DNA of 45,178 nucleotides from Propionivibrio sp. (GTDB lineage Bacteria; Pseudomonadota; Gammaproteobacteria; Burkholderiales; Rhodocyclaceae): NCBI RefSeq assembly GCF_016790145.1, contig NZ_JAEUOI010000168.1, positions 1 to 45,178 of the forward strand, read 5' to 3'. Shown piece by piece: positions 19,740 to 28,977 of this stretch (position 1 is its first letter; each line of letters starts with the position of its first letter). The notes under the pieces were generated by a model. It saw only the letters and a program-made list of their open reading frames with translations, ran no database searches and was not told where the DNA came from. The position numbers and the translations under genes were made by a program.

Positions 19740-21038
19740 CTAGCGTAGCCAGCCCTTTTTCCTGAAGAACCAGAATGGAACGACAACGGAAACGAACATC
19801 AGCACCAATGAAAACGGGTAGCCATACTCCCAGTCAAGCTCGGGTAAGCTTTTGAAGTTCATGCCGTAAATGCTGGCGATCAGTGTCGGCGGCAGCATGG
19901 CGACCGAGGCCACGGAAAAGATCTTGATGATCTTGTTCTGGTTGATGTTGATGAAACCGACCGTGGCATCCATCAGGAAGTTGATTTTCCCGAACAGGAA
20001 CGAGGTGTGCCCGTCGAGCGATTCGATGTCGCGCAGAATCTGCCGTGCATCTTCCAGTTGATCGGCATTGAGGAACTTGCCACGGGTCAGGAAGGAAACC
20101 GCGCGCCGGGTGTCGTGAACGTTGCGCCGGATACGCCCGTTAAGGTCTTCCTCGCGGGCGATGTCGGCCAGAATCTTGGCCGCTTCCGTGTCGGTGACTT
20201 CGGTTCCCAGCACATGCTTGCTGACATCCTCGAGTGCCGCATAAACATCCTCAAGCGCATCGGCCGAATATTCGGCATCGGCGGCATAAAGGTCGAGCAG
20301 AACATCCTTGCCGTCGGTCACGTATCCGGGTTGGGTACGGGCACGCAAACGCTGCAGGCGGAAGACCGGCAGTTCTTCTGTGCGCACGGTGAACAGGATA
20401 TCGCGGTGCAGAATCAGGGCCACCGCCACGTTGCGTGACCCTTCTTTGGTGTCGAGCAGGAAGTCGGAGTGCAGGTGAATTTCACTGTTGTCCTCGACGT
20501 AGAAACGCGCGCTCGCCTCGAGGTCGGTCAGGTTGCTCGGATTCGGAAGCTGGACATCGAAAAACCGGCCAACCCACACCCGAATCTCCGGCGTCGGTGC
20601 CACCAGATCGACCCAGATCGGCTTCAGGCTTTTCAGGTCGTAGGGGGTATGGACGCTGATCTGGCTGAGCCGGCCATTACGCAACTCGAAGGCACTGACC
20701 GTGGTTTTTTCGTTGCGGTAATGACTGTCGCCGATCAGGTCCTGGCGCACTTCGTCAGAGAGAATTTCAAGGATCGATTCGCCGCGTTCCTCGCGTACCT
20801 CGTACCAGACCAGCAGGCGATCTTCAGGCGCCAGCGCTTCTATGATCCCGGCAATCTCGACCAGAGGGATGCGCTCAAGCAGGGAGCGCAGACCAGCCAG
20901 ATGTTGCTTGTGTACCACGCCTTCCACAAGATCATGGCGCGGCATATCCTGACGATGGACGAGATCCTCCACCAGCTTGTGCTTGGCAAGCATGGCTTTC
21001 ACATGGCCCAGATTATCCAGGACTTTTTCTTCACTCAT
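19740..21038 (-). CDS. CorA-family divalent cation transporter with an MgtE-N-like leader domain
   Basis: This 432-residue CorA-family protein has the signature YGMNF before the loop in the C-terminal membrane hairpin (residues about 365-425, ending FRKKGWLR). It is probably a Mg2+/Co2+ channel of the inner membrane. The central alpha/beta domain and long helical arm (SFLTRGKFLNADQLEDARQIL) fit the family. The protein is longer than E. coli CorA because of about 110 extra N-terminal residues. Part of these (LRSLLERIPLVEIAGIIEAL, then EDRLLVWYEV and LSDEVRQDL) resembles the superhelical N domain of MgtE magnesium channels. The charged first 50 residues look helical. The start is the ATG at 21036-21038. 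Confidence 0.9.
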   Translation of the reverse strand: MSEEKVLDNLGHVKAMLAKHKLVEDLVHRQDMPRHDLVEGVVHKQHLAGLRSLLERIPLVEIAGIIEALAPEDRLLVWYEVREERGESILEILSDEVRQDLIGDSHYRNEKTTVSAFELRNGRLSQISVHTPYDLKSLKPIWVDLVAPTPEIRVWVGRFFDVQLPNPSNLTDLEASARFYVEDNSEIHLHSDFLLDTKEGSRNVAVALILHRDILFTVRTEELPVFRLQRLRARTQPGYVTDGKDVLLDLYAADAEYSADALEDVYAALEDVSKHVLGTEVTDTEAAKILADIAREEDLNGRIRRNVHDTRRAVSFLTRGKFLNADQLEDARQILRDIESLDGHTSFLFGKINFLMDATVGFININQNKIIKIFSVASVAMLPPTLIASIYGMNFKSLPELDWEYGYPFSLVLMFVSVVVPFWFFRKKGWLR

Positions 21039-21229
21039 CGCGCAGATTTCCCACGGTGTTGCAGTGCGTCAAACAGACGGGGATTTTAGCACGCTGCAGC
21101 GAAGTGACCGAAGTCAAAAACACATTAACCCTACATCCAGTGCAGCACATCCGATGCAGGGGAGTGCACAGCTTGCCGGGACAGGCTGCTAGGCTTTGAA
21201 AGATCTGGATGGCCTGCTGTGGGTCTTGC

Positions 21230-21937
21230 TCAGGGAACCTGTGCAGACGGCATGCGGCCCAGAATCACTTCGGCTTTCCTGGCCAATCCCGGTGCGCTGC
21301 GGTTACGGTCATAAAAGCGCGGACTCGGCACCATGCCGGCCAGTCTCGCCGCCTGTTCGGCGGAGAGTTGTGCCGCGCTGATGCCGAAATAGTGCCGCGC
21401 TGCCGCTTCGGCGCCGAACACGCCGTTACCCCATTCGATGACGTTAAGATAGACCTCGAAGATGCGCTGCTTGCTCCACACGGCTTCGAGCATGAGCGTG
21501 ATGATGGCTTCCTCGGCCTTGCGCCAGGGGGTTTTCGAAGGCGTCAGGAAAAGGTTTTTGGCCAGTTGCTGCGAGATGGTCGAGCCACCGGCAACGATCT
21601 TGCCCTTCTTCTGGTTTTTCTCGATGGCTTTCTGGATGCCGTCCCAGTCAAATCCTTCGTGATGGATAAACAGCCCGTCTTCCGAGACGATGAGGGCGCG
21701 CTTCAGGTGATTCGAGATTTTTCCATAGCTGACCCACTGCTTTTGAAGCTGTGCCTTAGGGTCTTTGGCCTGCAATTCTACAAGCCGGATTTCCATGAAA
21801 CGCGTGCTCTCGGGGTTCACCCAATTCCACCACAGCACCCAGCCAAACAACCACAACTGGTAAAGCAGCAGAAGGCCAAACAGGCCGAGGAGCAGCCGTT
21901 TTAGCCAGAGCACAGGCAATGGCAGGGCCGGTCTCAC
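21230..21937 (-). CDS. mtgA: Monofunctional peptidoglycan transglycosylase MtgA
   Basis: This family GT51 glycosyltransferase of 235 residues polymerises lipid II into glycan strands. One N-terminal membrane anchor (residues about 10-35) is followed by the GT51 motifs: EDGLFIHHEGFD with the catalytic Glu, GGSTISQQLAKNLFL, RKAEEAIITLMLE and KQRIFEVYLNVIEWG. There is no penicillin-binding transpeptidase domain, so it is monofunctional. It starts with GTG at 21935-21937, overlapping the aroE TGA (GTGA), and is the last gene of the operon that begins at uppP. The link with uppP (lipid carrier recycling) in the same operon is functionally sensible. Confidence 0.94.
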   Translation of the reverse strand: MRPALPLPVLWLKRLLLGLFGLLLLYQLWLFGWVLWWNWVNPESTRFMEIRLVELQAKDPKAQLQKQWVSYGKISNHLKRALIVSEDGLFIHHEGFDWDGIQKAIEKNQKKGKIVAGGSTISQQLAKNLFLTPSKTPWRKAEEAIITLMLEAVWSKQRIFEVYLNVIEWGNGVFGAEAAARHYFGISAAQLSAEQAARLAGMVPSPRFYDRNRSAPGLARKAEVILGRMPSAQVP

Positions 21938-22755
21938 GCGCCGCTGTTCCTTAGCATGGCGAGCACGGGAGCAACGTCCGGACGCACACCGCGCCAGACA
22001 TGAAAGGCTTCAGCGGCCTGTTCGACGAGCATGCCCAACCCGTCGGCGAGTTGCGCTGCCCCCTGCGCTCGGGCGAACGCCAGGAAGGGGGTGTCCTCGC
22101 GGCCATACATCATCTCGTAGGCCAGGCTACCGGCAGCAAAGAGGCCGGGGGGCAGGGGCGGCAAGGCATCGCCCAGGCTCGCGGAAGTTGCGTTGATAAC
22201 GATGTCGAAGGACTGGCCGGCCAGTTCGGAGAAGCTACATCCGGTAACGGCACCGAGCGGGGCAAAGTGCCCGGCCAGTGCATGCGCCCTGGCTGCCGTG
22301 CGGTTGGCGATGACCAGCGCGGCTGGCCGTGCCTCGAGCAATGGGCCGCTGACGCCACGCGCCGCACCTCCCGCACCGAGCAGCAGAATGCGCCTGGCCA
22401 GCAACGGGCAGCGCAGATTGAGCGCAATGTCAAGCAACAAGCCGGCGCCGTCGGTGTTGTCGCCGACGATTTCGGCGTTGCCAAAAACCAGCGTATTGAC
22501 CGCGCCGGCCAGCTCGGCGCGCGCAGTGCGGCGGCTCACCAGTTGCCAGGCTTGTTCCTTGAACGGCACAGTGACATTGGCACCGCGCCCACCGGCCGCG
22601 ACGAAGGCGTGTACGCTGGCGGCAAAGCCGTCGAGCGGTGCAAGGATGGCCGAGTAACTGATGTCCTCGCCGGTCTGGCGAGCAAAGGCGGCGTGGATCA
22701 GCGGCGATTTGCTGTGGCCGATGGGGTTGCCGAAAACGCAGTAGCGATCAGTCAT
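21934..22755 (-). CDS. aroE: Shikimate dehydrogenase AroE
   Basis: This 273-residue NADP-dependent enzyme reduces 3-dehydroshikimate in aromatic amino acid synthesis. Motifs include the substrate site NPIGHSKSP at residues 8-16, NVTVPFKEQ with the catalytic Lys, NTDGAG with the catalytic Asp partner, the nucleotide-binding GAGGAARG, and the NRT cofactor loop. The open frame extends upstream, but the ATG at 22753-22755 gives the standard N terminus (MTDRYCVFGNP) and lies 10 bp after the stop of the TonB-like gene. It overlaps mtgA by 4 bp. Confidence 0.95.
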   Translation of the reverse strand: MTDRYCVFGNPIGHSKSPLIHAAFARQTGEDISYSAILAPLDGFAASVHAFVAAGGRGANVTVPFKEQAWQLVSRRTARAELAGAVNTLVFGNAEIVGDNTDGAGLLLDIALNLRCPLLARRILLLGAGGAARGVSGPLLEARPAALVIANRTAARAHALAGHFAPLGAVTGCSFSELAGQSFDIVINATSASLGDALPPLPPGLFAAGSLAYEMMYGREDTPFLAFARAQGAAQLADGLGMLVEQAAEAFHVWRGVRPDVAPVLAMLRNSGA

Positions 22756-22765
22756 GGTCGAGGCT

Positions 22766-23650
22766 TCAGCGCGCTTTGGTCTCAAGCTGATTGTTGCTGG
22801 TGAAATTCCAGTTGCGGGTGATGACCAGAATGTCGGTGTCTTGTCGAATGTCCGATGGGAATGCGGCGTAGGGGCCGGCCATGGTGACGATGCGTCGCGC
22901 CGCATCGTCTAGAATCCGGTGGCCGGACGAACGGTTGATCTCGACCTTGTCGACAGTGCCGTCGCTCTTGATGGTCACCGACAGAACCAGCGCGCCATAG
23001 AGTTTGCCTTTGGCCGCTTCCGGGTAATTTAGCGTACCGACGCGTTCGACCTTCAAACGCCAGTCTTCGATGTATTGGGCAAAGCGATATTCGTCGGTGC
23101 GCGTGCCGATGAACTTCTTGCGTGGCCGCTTGTTGTATTCATCGCTATCCCGGGCGATTTCGCCTTCGAGGCGCGCCATCTCCAGTGCGCTGTTCGCCAG
23201 GTCACGGCCACTCACGCTTCGGGTGGGTTCCGGCTGCGCATCCGCGCCGTTTCTCTGGGCCAGCGTTCCTTTGCTGTGTGTTTGCGTCAGCAATCGCTGC
23301 TGCTGTGCTTCGAGCGCCTGTACGCGCTTTTCCGCCTGTTCCAGTTCGCTACCGCTCTGCTGCTTGTCCGAGGGCGGCAATGGTGTCCTGGTGCGCCGGT
23401 TCTCGTCGGTGTTGCCGCCGCCGTCGAGGTTGGCTTGCGCCAGCGCCTGGGCGTTGGTGGGCTTGCGCGCCGACTTGCTGTTGACCAGGATGATATCCAG
23501 TCCCCGATCCTGAAAGGCGCGTGAGGCCTCAGGGAATTTGAAGTGAAGAGACAACAGCGCCGCGTGGAGAAACAGCGAGACGCCGATCGCCAACCAAAGG
23601 GTGCGCTCGCTGGTCGATGGAGCCGACGATTGGCGGTCAGCGCGGCTCAC
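22766..23650 (-). CDS. TonB-like energy transducer family protein
   Basis: This 294-residue protein has TonB architecture. After a cytoplasmic start comes one membrane helix (LAIGVSLFLHAALLSLHF, with the His in the helix typical of TonB). A long charged and Gln-rich periplasmic spacer with a coiled coil follows (residues about 95-180). The C-terminal TonB-like fold contains KLYGALVLSVTIKSDGTVDKV, SSGHRILDDAARRIV and the FPSDIR motif. No exbB/exbD genes are nearby. The GTG at 23648-23650, one base after the RNase stop and preceded by GGAGG, is preferred to a GTG at 23680 that lacks a ribosome site. TonB function is inferred from the fold; the partner receptors are unknown. Confidence 0.82.
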   Translation of the reverse strand: MSRADRQSSAPSTSERTLWLAIGVSLFLHAALLSLHFKFPEASRAFQDRGLDIILVNSKSARKPTNAQALAQANLDGGGNTDENRRTRTPLPPSDKQQSGSELEQAEKRVQALEAQQQRLLTQTHSKGTLAQRNGADAQPEPTRSVSGRDLANSALEMARLEGEIARDSDEYNKRPRKKFIGTRTDEYRFAQYIEDWRLKVERVGTLNYPEAAKGKLYGALVLSVTIKSDGTVDKVEINRSSGHRILDDAARRIVTMAGPYAAFPSDIRQDTDILVITRNWNFTSNNQLETKAR

Positions 23651-23651
23651 G

Positions 23652-25589
23652 TCAGTCGATTGCCTCCAGCGCTTCGTCACTTTCGCTGGCGGCGTCAGCC
23701 GTCACCGCCAGATCGAGCGTCTCGATGAAGCGGCAACCCAGATCGAGCGTCAGGTAATCGAGCGTTTCGATCGACAGACGGAGGCGTTGGCCCGTTTTCA
23801 GTTCGGGTGCGGACGGCACGCGCTGCAGCAGCGGCAGGTGGTCGAGCTTGGCCAGATTGTCGCGCCGGAGGGTGGCGTCGATGGTGAGCACTTGCTCCTG
23901 GCGCAACCAGCGCAGACACCAGTAACGTTCCATGCCGCGCTGGAATTCGGCGTAGGCGCCGTAGGTCAGGTCGAAGTCGCGCAGGGCGGCGAACAGGGCG
24001 TCCGATTTGGCCTTGAAGTGCGGTGTCTCGCCGTTCAGGCAAGCGATCAGTTGCCACTGGTTGAGCAGGTCCACGTAGCGGCGCAAGGGCGAGGACGACC
24101 AGGCGTACTGGGCAACACCCAGCCCTTCGTGCGGCTGTGGCGAGGTCGTCATGCGCACCTTGCCGCCGGACTGGGCGCGGTAGATCGCCGCTATGCCTTT
24201 CTCGGCGAGCAGGCCGCCCCAGGTGCTGTTGGCGACGATCATCAGTTCGGCGACCAGCTTGTCGAGCGGGCTGCCGCGCCGGCGTTCGCTGATGCCTACC
24301 CGGCAGTTTTCGGCATCGGCCAGATCGCCTTCGATGGCGAAGTTGTAGTCGTTGTTGCCGTGCATCGCCGAGGGTTTGCCGCGCCGGCCTTCGCAGGCAT
24401 TGGCCAGGTGCCAGAGCGTTTTGAGTTCATCACGAAACGGGAGTTGGGGCAAGCTCGCAGGCAGACCGGCGGCCAGCGTCTGTTCGTTGAACAGCGGCTC
24501 GATATCGTGGTGGCGCAGGTTGGCGACGATAGGAACCAGTTCGATCCGCGATTCGTGCGCCACGATCTCGAATTCGGGCGACACCGTCAGGTAAAGCGAG
24601 ACGGCCGGGCAATCGCGACCGGCCGACAGCGTGAAGTTTTCGACTGCCGCCGCCGGCAGCATGGTGATCTTGCTGCCCGGCATGTACACGGTGGATAGCC
24701 GTTCGCGCGCCATGGCATCGAGCGGTGAACCGGGGGCAAATCCCAGAGCGGGCGCCGCGATGTGGATACCCACACGCCAGCCCAGCCCGGGTAGCGTTTG
24801 CAGCGAGAAGGCATCGTCAATCTCGGTGGTCGCCGCATCGTCGATCGAGAAGGCCTGAACACTGGCGCGTGGCAAGCCGGGGGGTGGCACAGGGGTCTCG
24901 GTAGCCGGAAATTCGGTGCCGCGCGGGAAATATTCGAGCAGAAACCGCTGTACGTGGTAATCGTACGCTGAACGGATGGCGCCGCATTTGTCCAGCAGGT
25001 GCACGGCGGAGAGCCCGGTCTCGGTGCAGGCGGCTTCCAGCGCCCTGGTTTCGAAGCGATTGCGGTCGGGCTTGTAAAGCAGTTGATTGAGCAGCGGCGG
25101 AAACTCCGGCGGCAGCGTAAAGGTCTTGAGTTCACCGACCATGCGCTTGATGGCTAGCGCTTGCTGACGCTTCTTTTCAAGACCGGCCAGAGCCGCTGCG
25201 AGAATGTCTGGAGGGGCCTTGCGGAAACGCCCCTTGCCCTTGCGATGGAAGTAGATGGGCGCTGAATGCAGGGCCAGCAGGAGCGCAGACGCTTCGAGCG
25301 AAGTCGCCTTGTGCCCCGAGCCTCCGAAGTAGTCGTCGGCAAAATCAGAAAAAGAAAATTCGCCATCGCCCGCACACTCCCAAAGAAATTCCGTTTCGAT
25401 AGCCTCGGCCATGGATTCGGCACGACTCAACAACTCCCCCGGCGCCGGTTCCTTGTAACGCAAGAGAACATTGGCCGACTTGATCTTGGCGCGCTTGCCG
25501 GAGGCCGTCTCGACCTGCAACGAAGCTTCGTTGTCGGTCAGTATGGTGGCGGTTTTGAAGGCGCCGTCTTCTTCAAACAGAACATGCAT
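23652..25589 (-). CDS. RNase II/RNB family exoribonuclease
   Basis: This 645-residue protein has an RNB catalytic domain. The Asp cluster is in FSIDDAATTEIDDAFS, which supplies the metal-binding aspartates, and IHIAAPALGF and YMPGSKITMLP follow in the expected order. The segment QYAWSSSPLRRYVDLLNQWQ carries the conserved Arg-Arg-Tyr-Asp region. The N terminus is diverged and the C-terminal S1-like domain is short, so it is a divergent RNase II-type enzyme and not a classical Rnr. It should degrade single-stranded RNA 3' to 5'. ATG at 25587-25589 gives MHVLFEEDG, 8 bp after the upstream stop. There is no good ribosome site, so coupling to the upstream gene is likely. Confidence 0.88.
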   Translation of the reverse strand: MHVLFEEDGAFKTATILTDNEASLQVETASGKRAKIKSANVLLRYKEPAPGELLSRAESMAEAIETEFLWECAGDGEFSFSDFADDYFGGSGHKATSLEASALLLALHSAPIYFHRKGKGRFRKAPPDILAAALAGLEKKRQQALAIKRMVGELKTFTLPPEFPPLLNQLLYKPDRNRFETRALEAACTETGLSAVHLLDKCGAIRSAYDYHVQRFLLEYFPRGTEFPATETPVPPPGLPRASVQAFSIDDAATTEIDDAFSLQTLPGLGWRVGIHIAAPALGFAPGSPLDAMARERLSTVYMPGSKITMLPAAAVENFTLSAGRDCPAVSLYLTVSPEFEIVAHESRIELVPIVANLRHHDIEPLFNEQTLAAGLPASLPQLPFRDELKTLWHLANACEGRRGKPSAMHGNNDYNFAIEGDLADAENCRVGISERRRGSPLDKLVAELMIVANSTWGGLLAEKGIAAIYRAQSGGKVRMTTSPQPHEGLGVAQYAWSSSPLRRYVDLLNQWQLIACLNGETPHFKAKSDALFAALRDFDLTYGAYAEFQRGMERYWCLRWLRQEQVLTIDATLRRDNLAKLDHLPLLQRVPSAPELKTGQRLRLSIETLDYLTLDLGCRFIETLDLAVTADAASESDEALEAID

Positions 25590-25597
25590 CGGAAGGA

Positions 25598-26167
25598 TTA
25601 TAACCCGCAAAATTCAAGCAGTTGCGGCAACAAATCCGGAAAACAGGTGAAGCTGTGATCGCCGCCCGCCCGCACCTGCAGGCGGCAACCGGCGTAGCGC
25701 GCCAGCGCCAGCCGGTAGTCGAGCACTTCGTCGCCGGTTTCGACCAGCAGCAGGTAGCGTTCTGGCGTGATTATCGGTAAATCAAGTGCGCGCAACTGCT
25801 CGACGTGTTCGGCAGTAAATTCGAAGGTTTCGCTGGTGTACAGGTTGGTCTGGGTGCCGATGAATTCGCTGAACGAGATCGGCGCGATGACCACGGGGTT
25901 GATCAGCACCGCCCGCAGGTCATGCTTTTCGGCCAGACAGGTGGCATAAAAGCCGCCGAGCGAGCTACCGACCAGCGTCAGCGGACGGGCCTGTGCGCCG
26001 ATGATCGCCTCGGCCTGCGCGATGGCCTCATGCGGGACGGGTGAAAGTGCCGGGCAGAAAAACCGCTCGCCGTGTCCGCGCGCACTCATCGTGTCGGCCA
26101 GAATCCGGGCTTTCCACGACGCCGGCGACGAGCAGAAGCCGTGCAGATAGAGAATGCTGGCGCTCAA
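25598..26167 (-). CDS. YqiA/YcfP-type alpha/beta hydrolase
   Basis: This is a 189-residue small alpha/beta-hydrolase of the YqiA esterase group. Motifs are [16 protein letters not shown] (oxyanion region), the nucleophile elbow GSSLGGFYA, Asp in [13 protein letters not shown] and the His of GGDHSF, giving a full Ser-Asp-His triad. Substrate is unknown; E. coli YqiA hydrolyses short acyl esters. It overlaps the uppP stop by 4 bp (ATGA) and precedes the RNase gene by 8 bp, so it is an internal member of the operon. Confidence 0.88.
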   Translation of the reverse strand: MSASILYLHGFCSSPASWKARILADTMSARGHGERFFCPALSPVPHEAIAQAEAIIGAQARPLTLVGSSLGGFYATCLAEKHDLRAVLINPVVIAPISFSEFIGTQTNLYTSETFEFTAEHVEQLRALDLPIITPERYLLLVETGDEVLDYRLALARYAGCRLQVRAGGDHSFTCFPDLLPQLLEFCGL

Positions 26168-26988
26168 GGATTTGACCAGGCAATCAGATCCAGTTTCCAG
26201 GTCGCCAGCACCACGAAGCCGAAGGCGATGCGGTACCAGGCGAAAATGCTGAAGTCATGCGTGCTGATGTAACGCAACAGTCCGCGCACCGCCCAGAAAG
26301 CCGAAATGAAGGCCGCGACAAAGCCGACCACCCACATGCCGATGTCGTCGAAGGAGAGTAGCGCCCGCTCCTTGTAGACTTGGTAGAAGGTCGCCGCGAT
26401 CAATGTCGGTATAGCAAGAAAGAACGAAAACTCGGTCGCTGCGCGACGCGACAGGCCAAAGAACAAGCCGCCGATGATCGTCGCTCCCGAACGCGAGGTG
26501 CCGGGAATCAGCGCCAGTGCTTGCGCCAGGCCAAGCTTCATGGCGTCGAGCAGCGACAGTTCGTCGAGCGACTCGATGCGTATGCGATGCTCGCGGCGTT
26601 CGGCCCAGAGAATGATCAGCCCACCGACGATGAATGCCGTCGCCACGACCGGGGCGTTGAACAGATAGGCCTTGATGGTTTTGCCGAAGAGCAGGCCGAG
26701 AATGGCCAGCGGCATGAAAGCGACAGCGATGTTGAGCGCAAAACGCTGCGCTGCCCGCTCACGCGGCAGGCCGAGAACGACTTCGGCGATCTTCCCCCGG
26801 TACTCCCAGCAGACGGCGAGAATGGCGCCCGACTGGATGACGATCTCGAACAGCTTGCCGCGCTCGTCATTGAAATCGAGCAGATCGCCGGCAAGGATCA
26901 GGTGGCCGGTCGAAGAAACCGGCAGGAATTCGGTCACACCCTCGACGAGGCCGAGAATGAGGGCTTTGAGCAGGAGCATGGGATCCAC
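26164..26988 (-). CDS. uppP: Undecaprenyl-diphosphatase UppP (BacA)
   Basis: This 274-residue integral membrane enzyme dephosphorylates undecaprenyl diphosphate to recycle the lipid carrier for cell-wall and surface polymers. The two signature loops are complete: [17 protein letters not shown] at residues 16-32 and [10 protein letters not shown] near residue 165. About eight hydrophobic helices are seen. A GTG start at 26988 is preferred because GGAAG lies six bases upstream; an ATG three codons later is possible. It is the first gene of the six-gene minus-strand operon that ends at mtgA. Confidence 0.95.
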   Translation of the reverse strand: MDPMLLLKALILGLVEGVTEFLPVSSTGHLILAGDLLDFNDERGKLFEIVIQSGAILAVCWEYRGKIAEVVLGLPRERAAQRFALNIAVAFMPLAILGLLFGKTIKAYLFNAPVVATAFIVGGLIILWAERREHRIRIESLDELSLLDAMKLGLAQALALIPGTSRSGATIIGGLFFGLSRRAATEFSFFLAIPTLIAATFYQVYKERALLSFDDIGMWVVGFVAAFISAFWAVRGLLRYISTHDFSIFAWYRIAFGFVVLATWKLDLIAWSNP

Positions 26989-27234
26989 GGAGCACTTCCA
27001 GACAAAAGGCGCATTCTATCAGCCTGACACGGAAAGAAGGCTCGGGCAAAAGCGGCAGCAGGGAAAAAAGACGCAGGGCTGGCGGGGGGATTTAACTTCA
27101 GCGCAATACAGGAATGGTGCGGCAATGGTTGACATCGGCCAGCCGCAAAGCAAGTATAGGCAAGGATCACAGAAGCCAGCAGGATCCCTCTGATCCCAGG
27201 CGAAGAATCACCAATTTTTCCAACGAATGCCGAA

Positions 27235-27663
27235 ATGAAATTCGAATACGCAGATCAAGTTCTGGCCGCCCTGATCCCTCTGGGACTGACGGTAATCTTT
27301 CACGGACTGGGCATGGATGTGGTGCGTCGATGTTACAAACGTTTCCGGGCGGACTTGCTCGACAGTCGGCGCATCGGGTTGCGCACATTTTTCATGATCG
27401 CCATCGTCGCCATCATGCTCGTGACACACTTTTTCGGTGTGGTCATCTGGGCCGGGTTTTACTTTCTGGCCGGCATTATCGCGAGTGCGCAGGATGCCAT
27501 GCTGTATTCGATGCTCAGCTACACCACCATTGGCGCTCCCCACGAATTACGCGGGCACTGGACTGGTTTCGGCGGCTTCGAGGCGATGACCGGCATGCTG
27601 ATGTTCGGCTGGTCAACGGCGGTGCTCGCCACCTTGTCGCAGAAGATTCACTCTATTGACTAG
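27235..27663 (+). CDS. Small potassium-channel-like membrane protein with a degenerate filter
   Basis: This 142-residue membrane protein has an amphipathic N terminus with a hydrophobic stretch (residues 8-30), a strong helix at about 50-80, a pore-like re-entrant segment (85-101) and a final helix (113-134). The segment DAMLYSMLSYTTIGAP, then FEAMTGMLMFGWSTAVL, has the layout of two-helix ion channels (pore helix, TTxG filter, inner helix with GWTTA). However, the filter reads TTIGAP (T97 to P102) where a potassium channel has TxGYGD. It is a single gene between divergent or convergent neighbours. Ion selectivity cannot be inferred. Confidence 0.7.
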   Translation: MKFEYADQVLAALIPLGLTVIFHGLGMDVVRRCYKRFRADLLDSRRIGLRTFFMIAIVAIMLVTHFFGVVIWAGFYFLAGIIASAQDAMLYSMLSYTTIGAPHELRGHWTGFGGFEAMTGMLMFGWSTAVLATLSQKIHSID

Positions 27664-27708
27664 CGATGAAGTGAGCCAGTGCGCTTACGGGTTTCCCGTC
27701 GTGGCTTT

Positions 27709-28977
27709 TCAAAACGCGAACTGCGCGAACTTCTGGCCGGTGGCGGCCAGCACGCCAAGCCAGGCCGGGCTGTTCAGGTCAAGCTGTTTCTTGTGCCGGG
27801 TGAGCAGTTCGATCGGCACATGGGTGAAGGTGTCGTGCTGGAGTCCGATGACCAGGCCGGTCTTACCAGCCATTGCCGCGTGCACGGCGTTGCGCGCGAA
27901 GAAGTCGCAGAGGATGGCATCTTCGGCGCTGGCCGGAACGCTGCGGATCATGTAGCTCGGGTCAAAGTAGCGCAAGGCAAAAGGAATGTCCTCGGCCTTG
28001 AAATAGTCGTCAATGCGCTCACAAAGGAAGTGGCCGATGTCCTTGGACTTGAGGTTGCCCGAGGCATCGTACTGCTCACCCCCGGCTTCCAGCAGATGCT
28101 GGCCGGCCCCCTCGGCAACGAGAATCACCGCATGCGCGCGCTTGACCACGCGCCGCTTGAGCGCGGCCAGGAAGCCGTCCTCGCCTTCGAGTACGAAGGG
28201 CACTTCAGGCACCAGCGTGAAATTGACGTCCTGGCTGGCAATCGTTGCGCCGGCGGCGATGAAACCGGCATGACGCCCCATGATCTTGACCAGCGAGATG
28301 CCGTTGTGCACGCTGTGCGCTTCGGTATGCGCGCAGTTGATCGCCTTCGCCGCTTCCTCGACGGCCGTGACGTAGCCAAAGGTGCGCGAGACGAATGCGA
28401 CGTCGTTGTCGATGGTCTTCGGGACCCCAACCACGGCCAGCGCGTGACCGCGCAATTTGGCTTCCTGATAGATCGCCTCGCCGCCACGCTGGGTGCCGTC
28501 GCCGCCGATGACGAAAAGCATGTTGATTTTGCGCCGGATCAGGTTGTCCACCGCGACGCTGACATCGACCGGCCCGCGCGAAGTATTCAGTTCGGTGCCG
28601 CCTTCCTTGTGGATATCCTCGACGAACTGCGGGGTCAGCGGGATCGGCTCGGAACCGCGCCAGGGATCGAGGCCCTGATAGCCGTTCATGAAGCCAAGGA
28701 TTTCTCGCACACCATAGCCGTGATGCAGTTCAAGAACGAGCGAACGGATGACGTTGTTCAGTCCGGGACACAAGCCGCCGCAGGTGACGATGCCGGCGCG
28801 CGTTTCCTTCGGGTCGAAAAAAAGGTGTTCGCGAGGACCGGCGACCTCAAACAGAAGCTCCTCTTTCGGCGGCGCATCGGGATCGACGATGACGTTGAAA
28901 AGAACGCGCGCCTTGTCGCTCACGTAGAAGGGAAGCGGCGAGGGAAAACGGGCTTCGCCAAGAACGGTTATATTCAT
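27709..28977 (-). CDS. 6-phosphofructokinase, GGDG type (probably ATP-dependent)
   Basis: This 422-residue PFK of the long, plant-like/clade X group phosphorylates fructose 6-phosphate. Motifs in order are VTCGGLCPGLNNVIR (donor loop), GGTELNTSRGP, VIGGDGTQRGG, VPKTIDNDV and IMGRHAGFIA. In the family, Gly after GGD favours ATP while Asp favours pyrophosphate, so ATP is the likely donor despite the Lys in PKTIDND, a combination also seen in plant ATP-PFKs. It is a single gene on the minus strand, convergent with the channel-like gene. A second PFK with the opposite signature lies 3.1 kb away. Confidence 0.9.
   Translation of the reverse strand: MNITVLGEARFPSPLPFYVSDKARVLFNVIVDPDAPPKEELLFEVAGPREHLFFDPKETRAGIVTCGGLCPGLNNVIRSLVLELHHGYGVREILGFMNGYQGLDPWRGSEPIPLTPQFVEDIHKEGGTELNTSRGPVDVSVAVDNLIRRKINMLFVIGGDGTQRGGEAIYQEAKLRGHALAVVGVPKTIDNDVAFVSRTFGYVTAVEEAAKAINCAHTEAHSVHNGISLVKIMGRHAGFIAAGATIASQDVNFTLVPEVPFVLEGEDGFLAALKRRVVKRAHAVILVAEGAGQHLLEAGGEQYDASGNLKSKDIGHFLCERIDDYFKAEDIPFALRYFDPSYMIRSVPASAEDAILCDFFARNAVHAAMAGKTGLVIGLQHDTFTHVPIELLTRHKKQLDLNSPAWLGVLAATGQKFAQFAF

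Noticed and set aside
25596-25601. Perfect TATAAT on the minus strand just before the RNase start, suggesting a leaderless transcript
   Set aside because: The hexamer includes the TAA stop of the YqiA-like gene, no -35 lies at a usable distance, and the genes are spaced like an operon.
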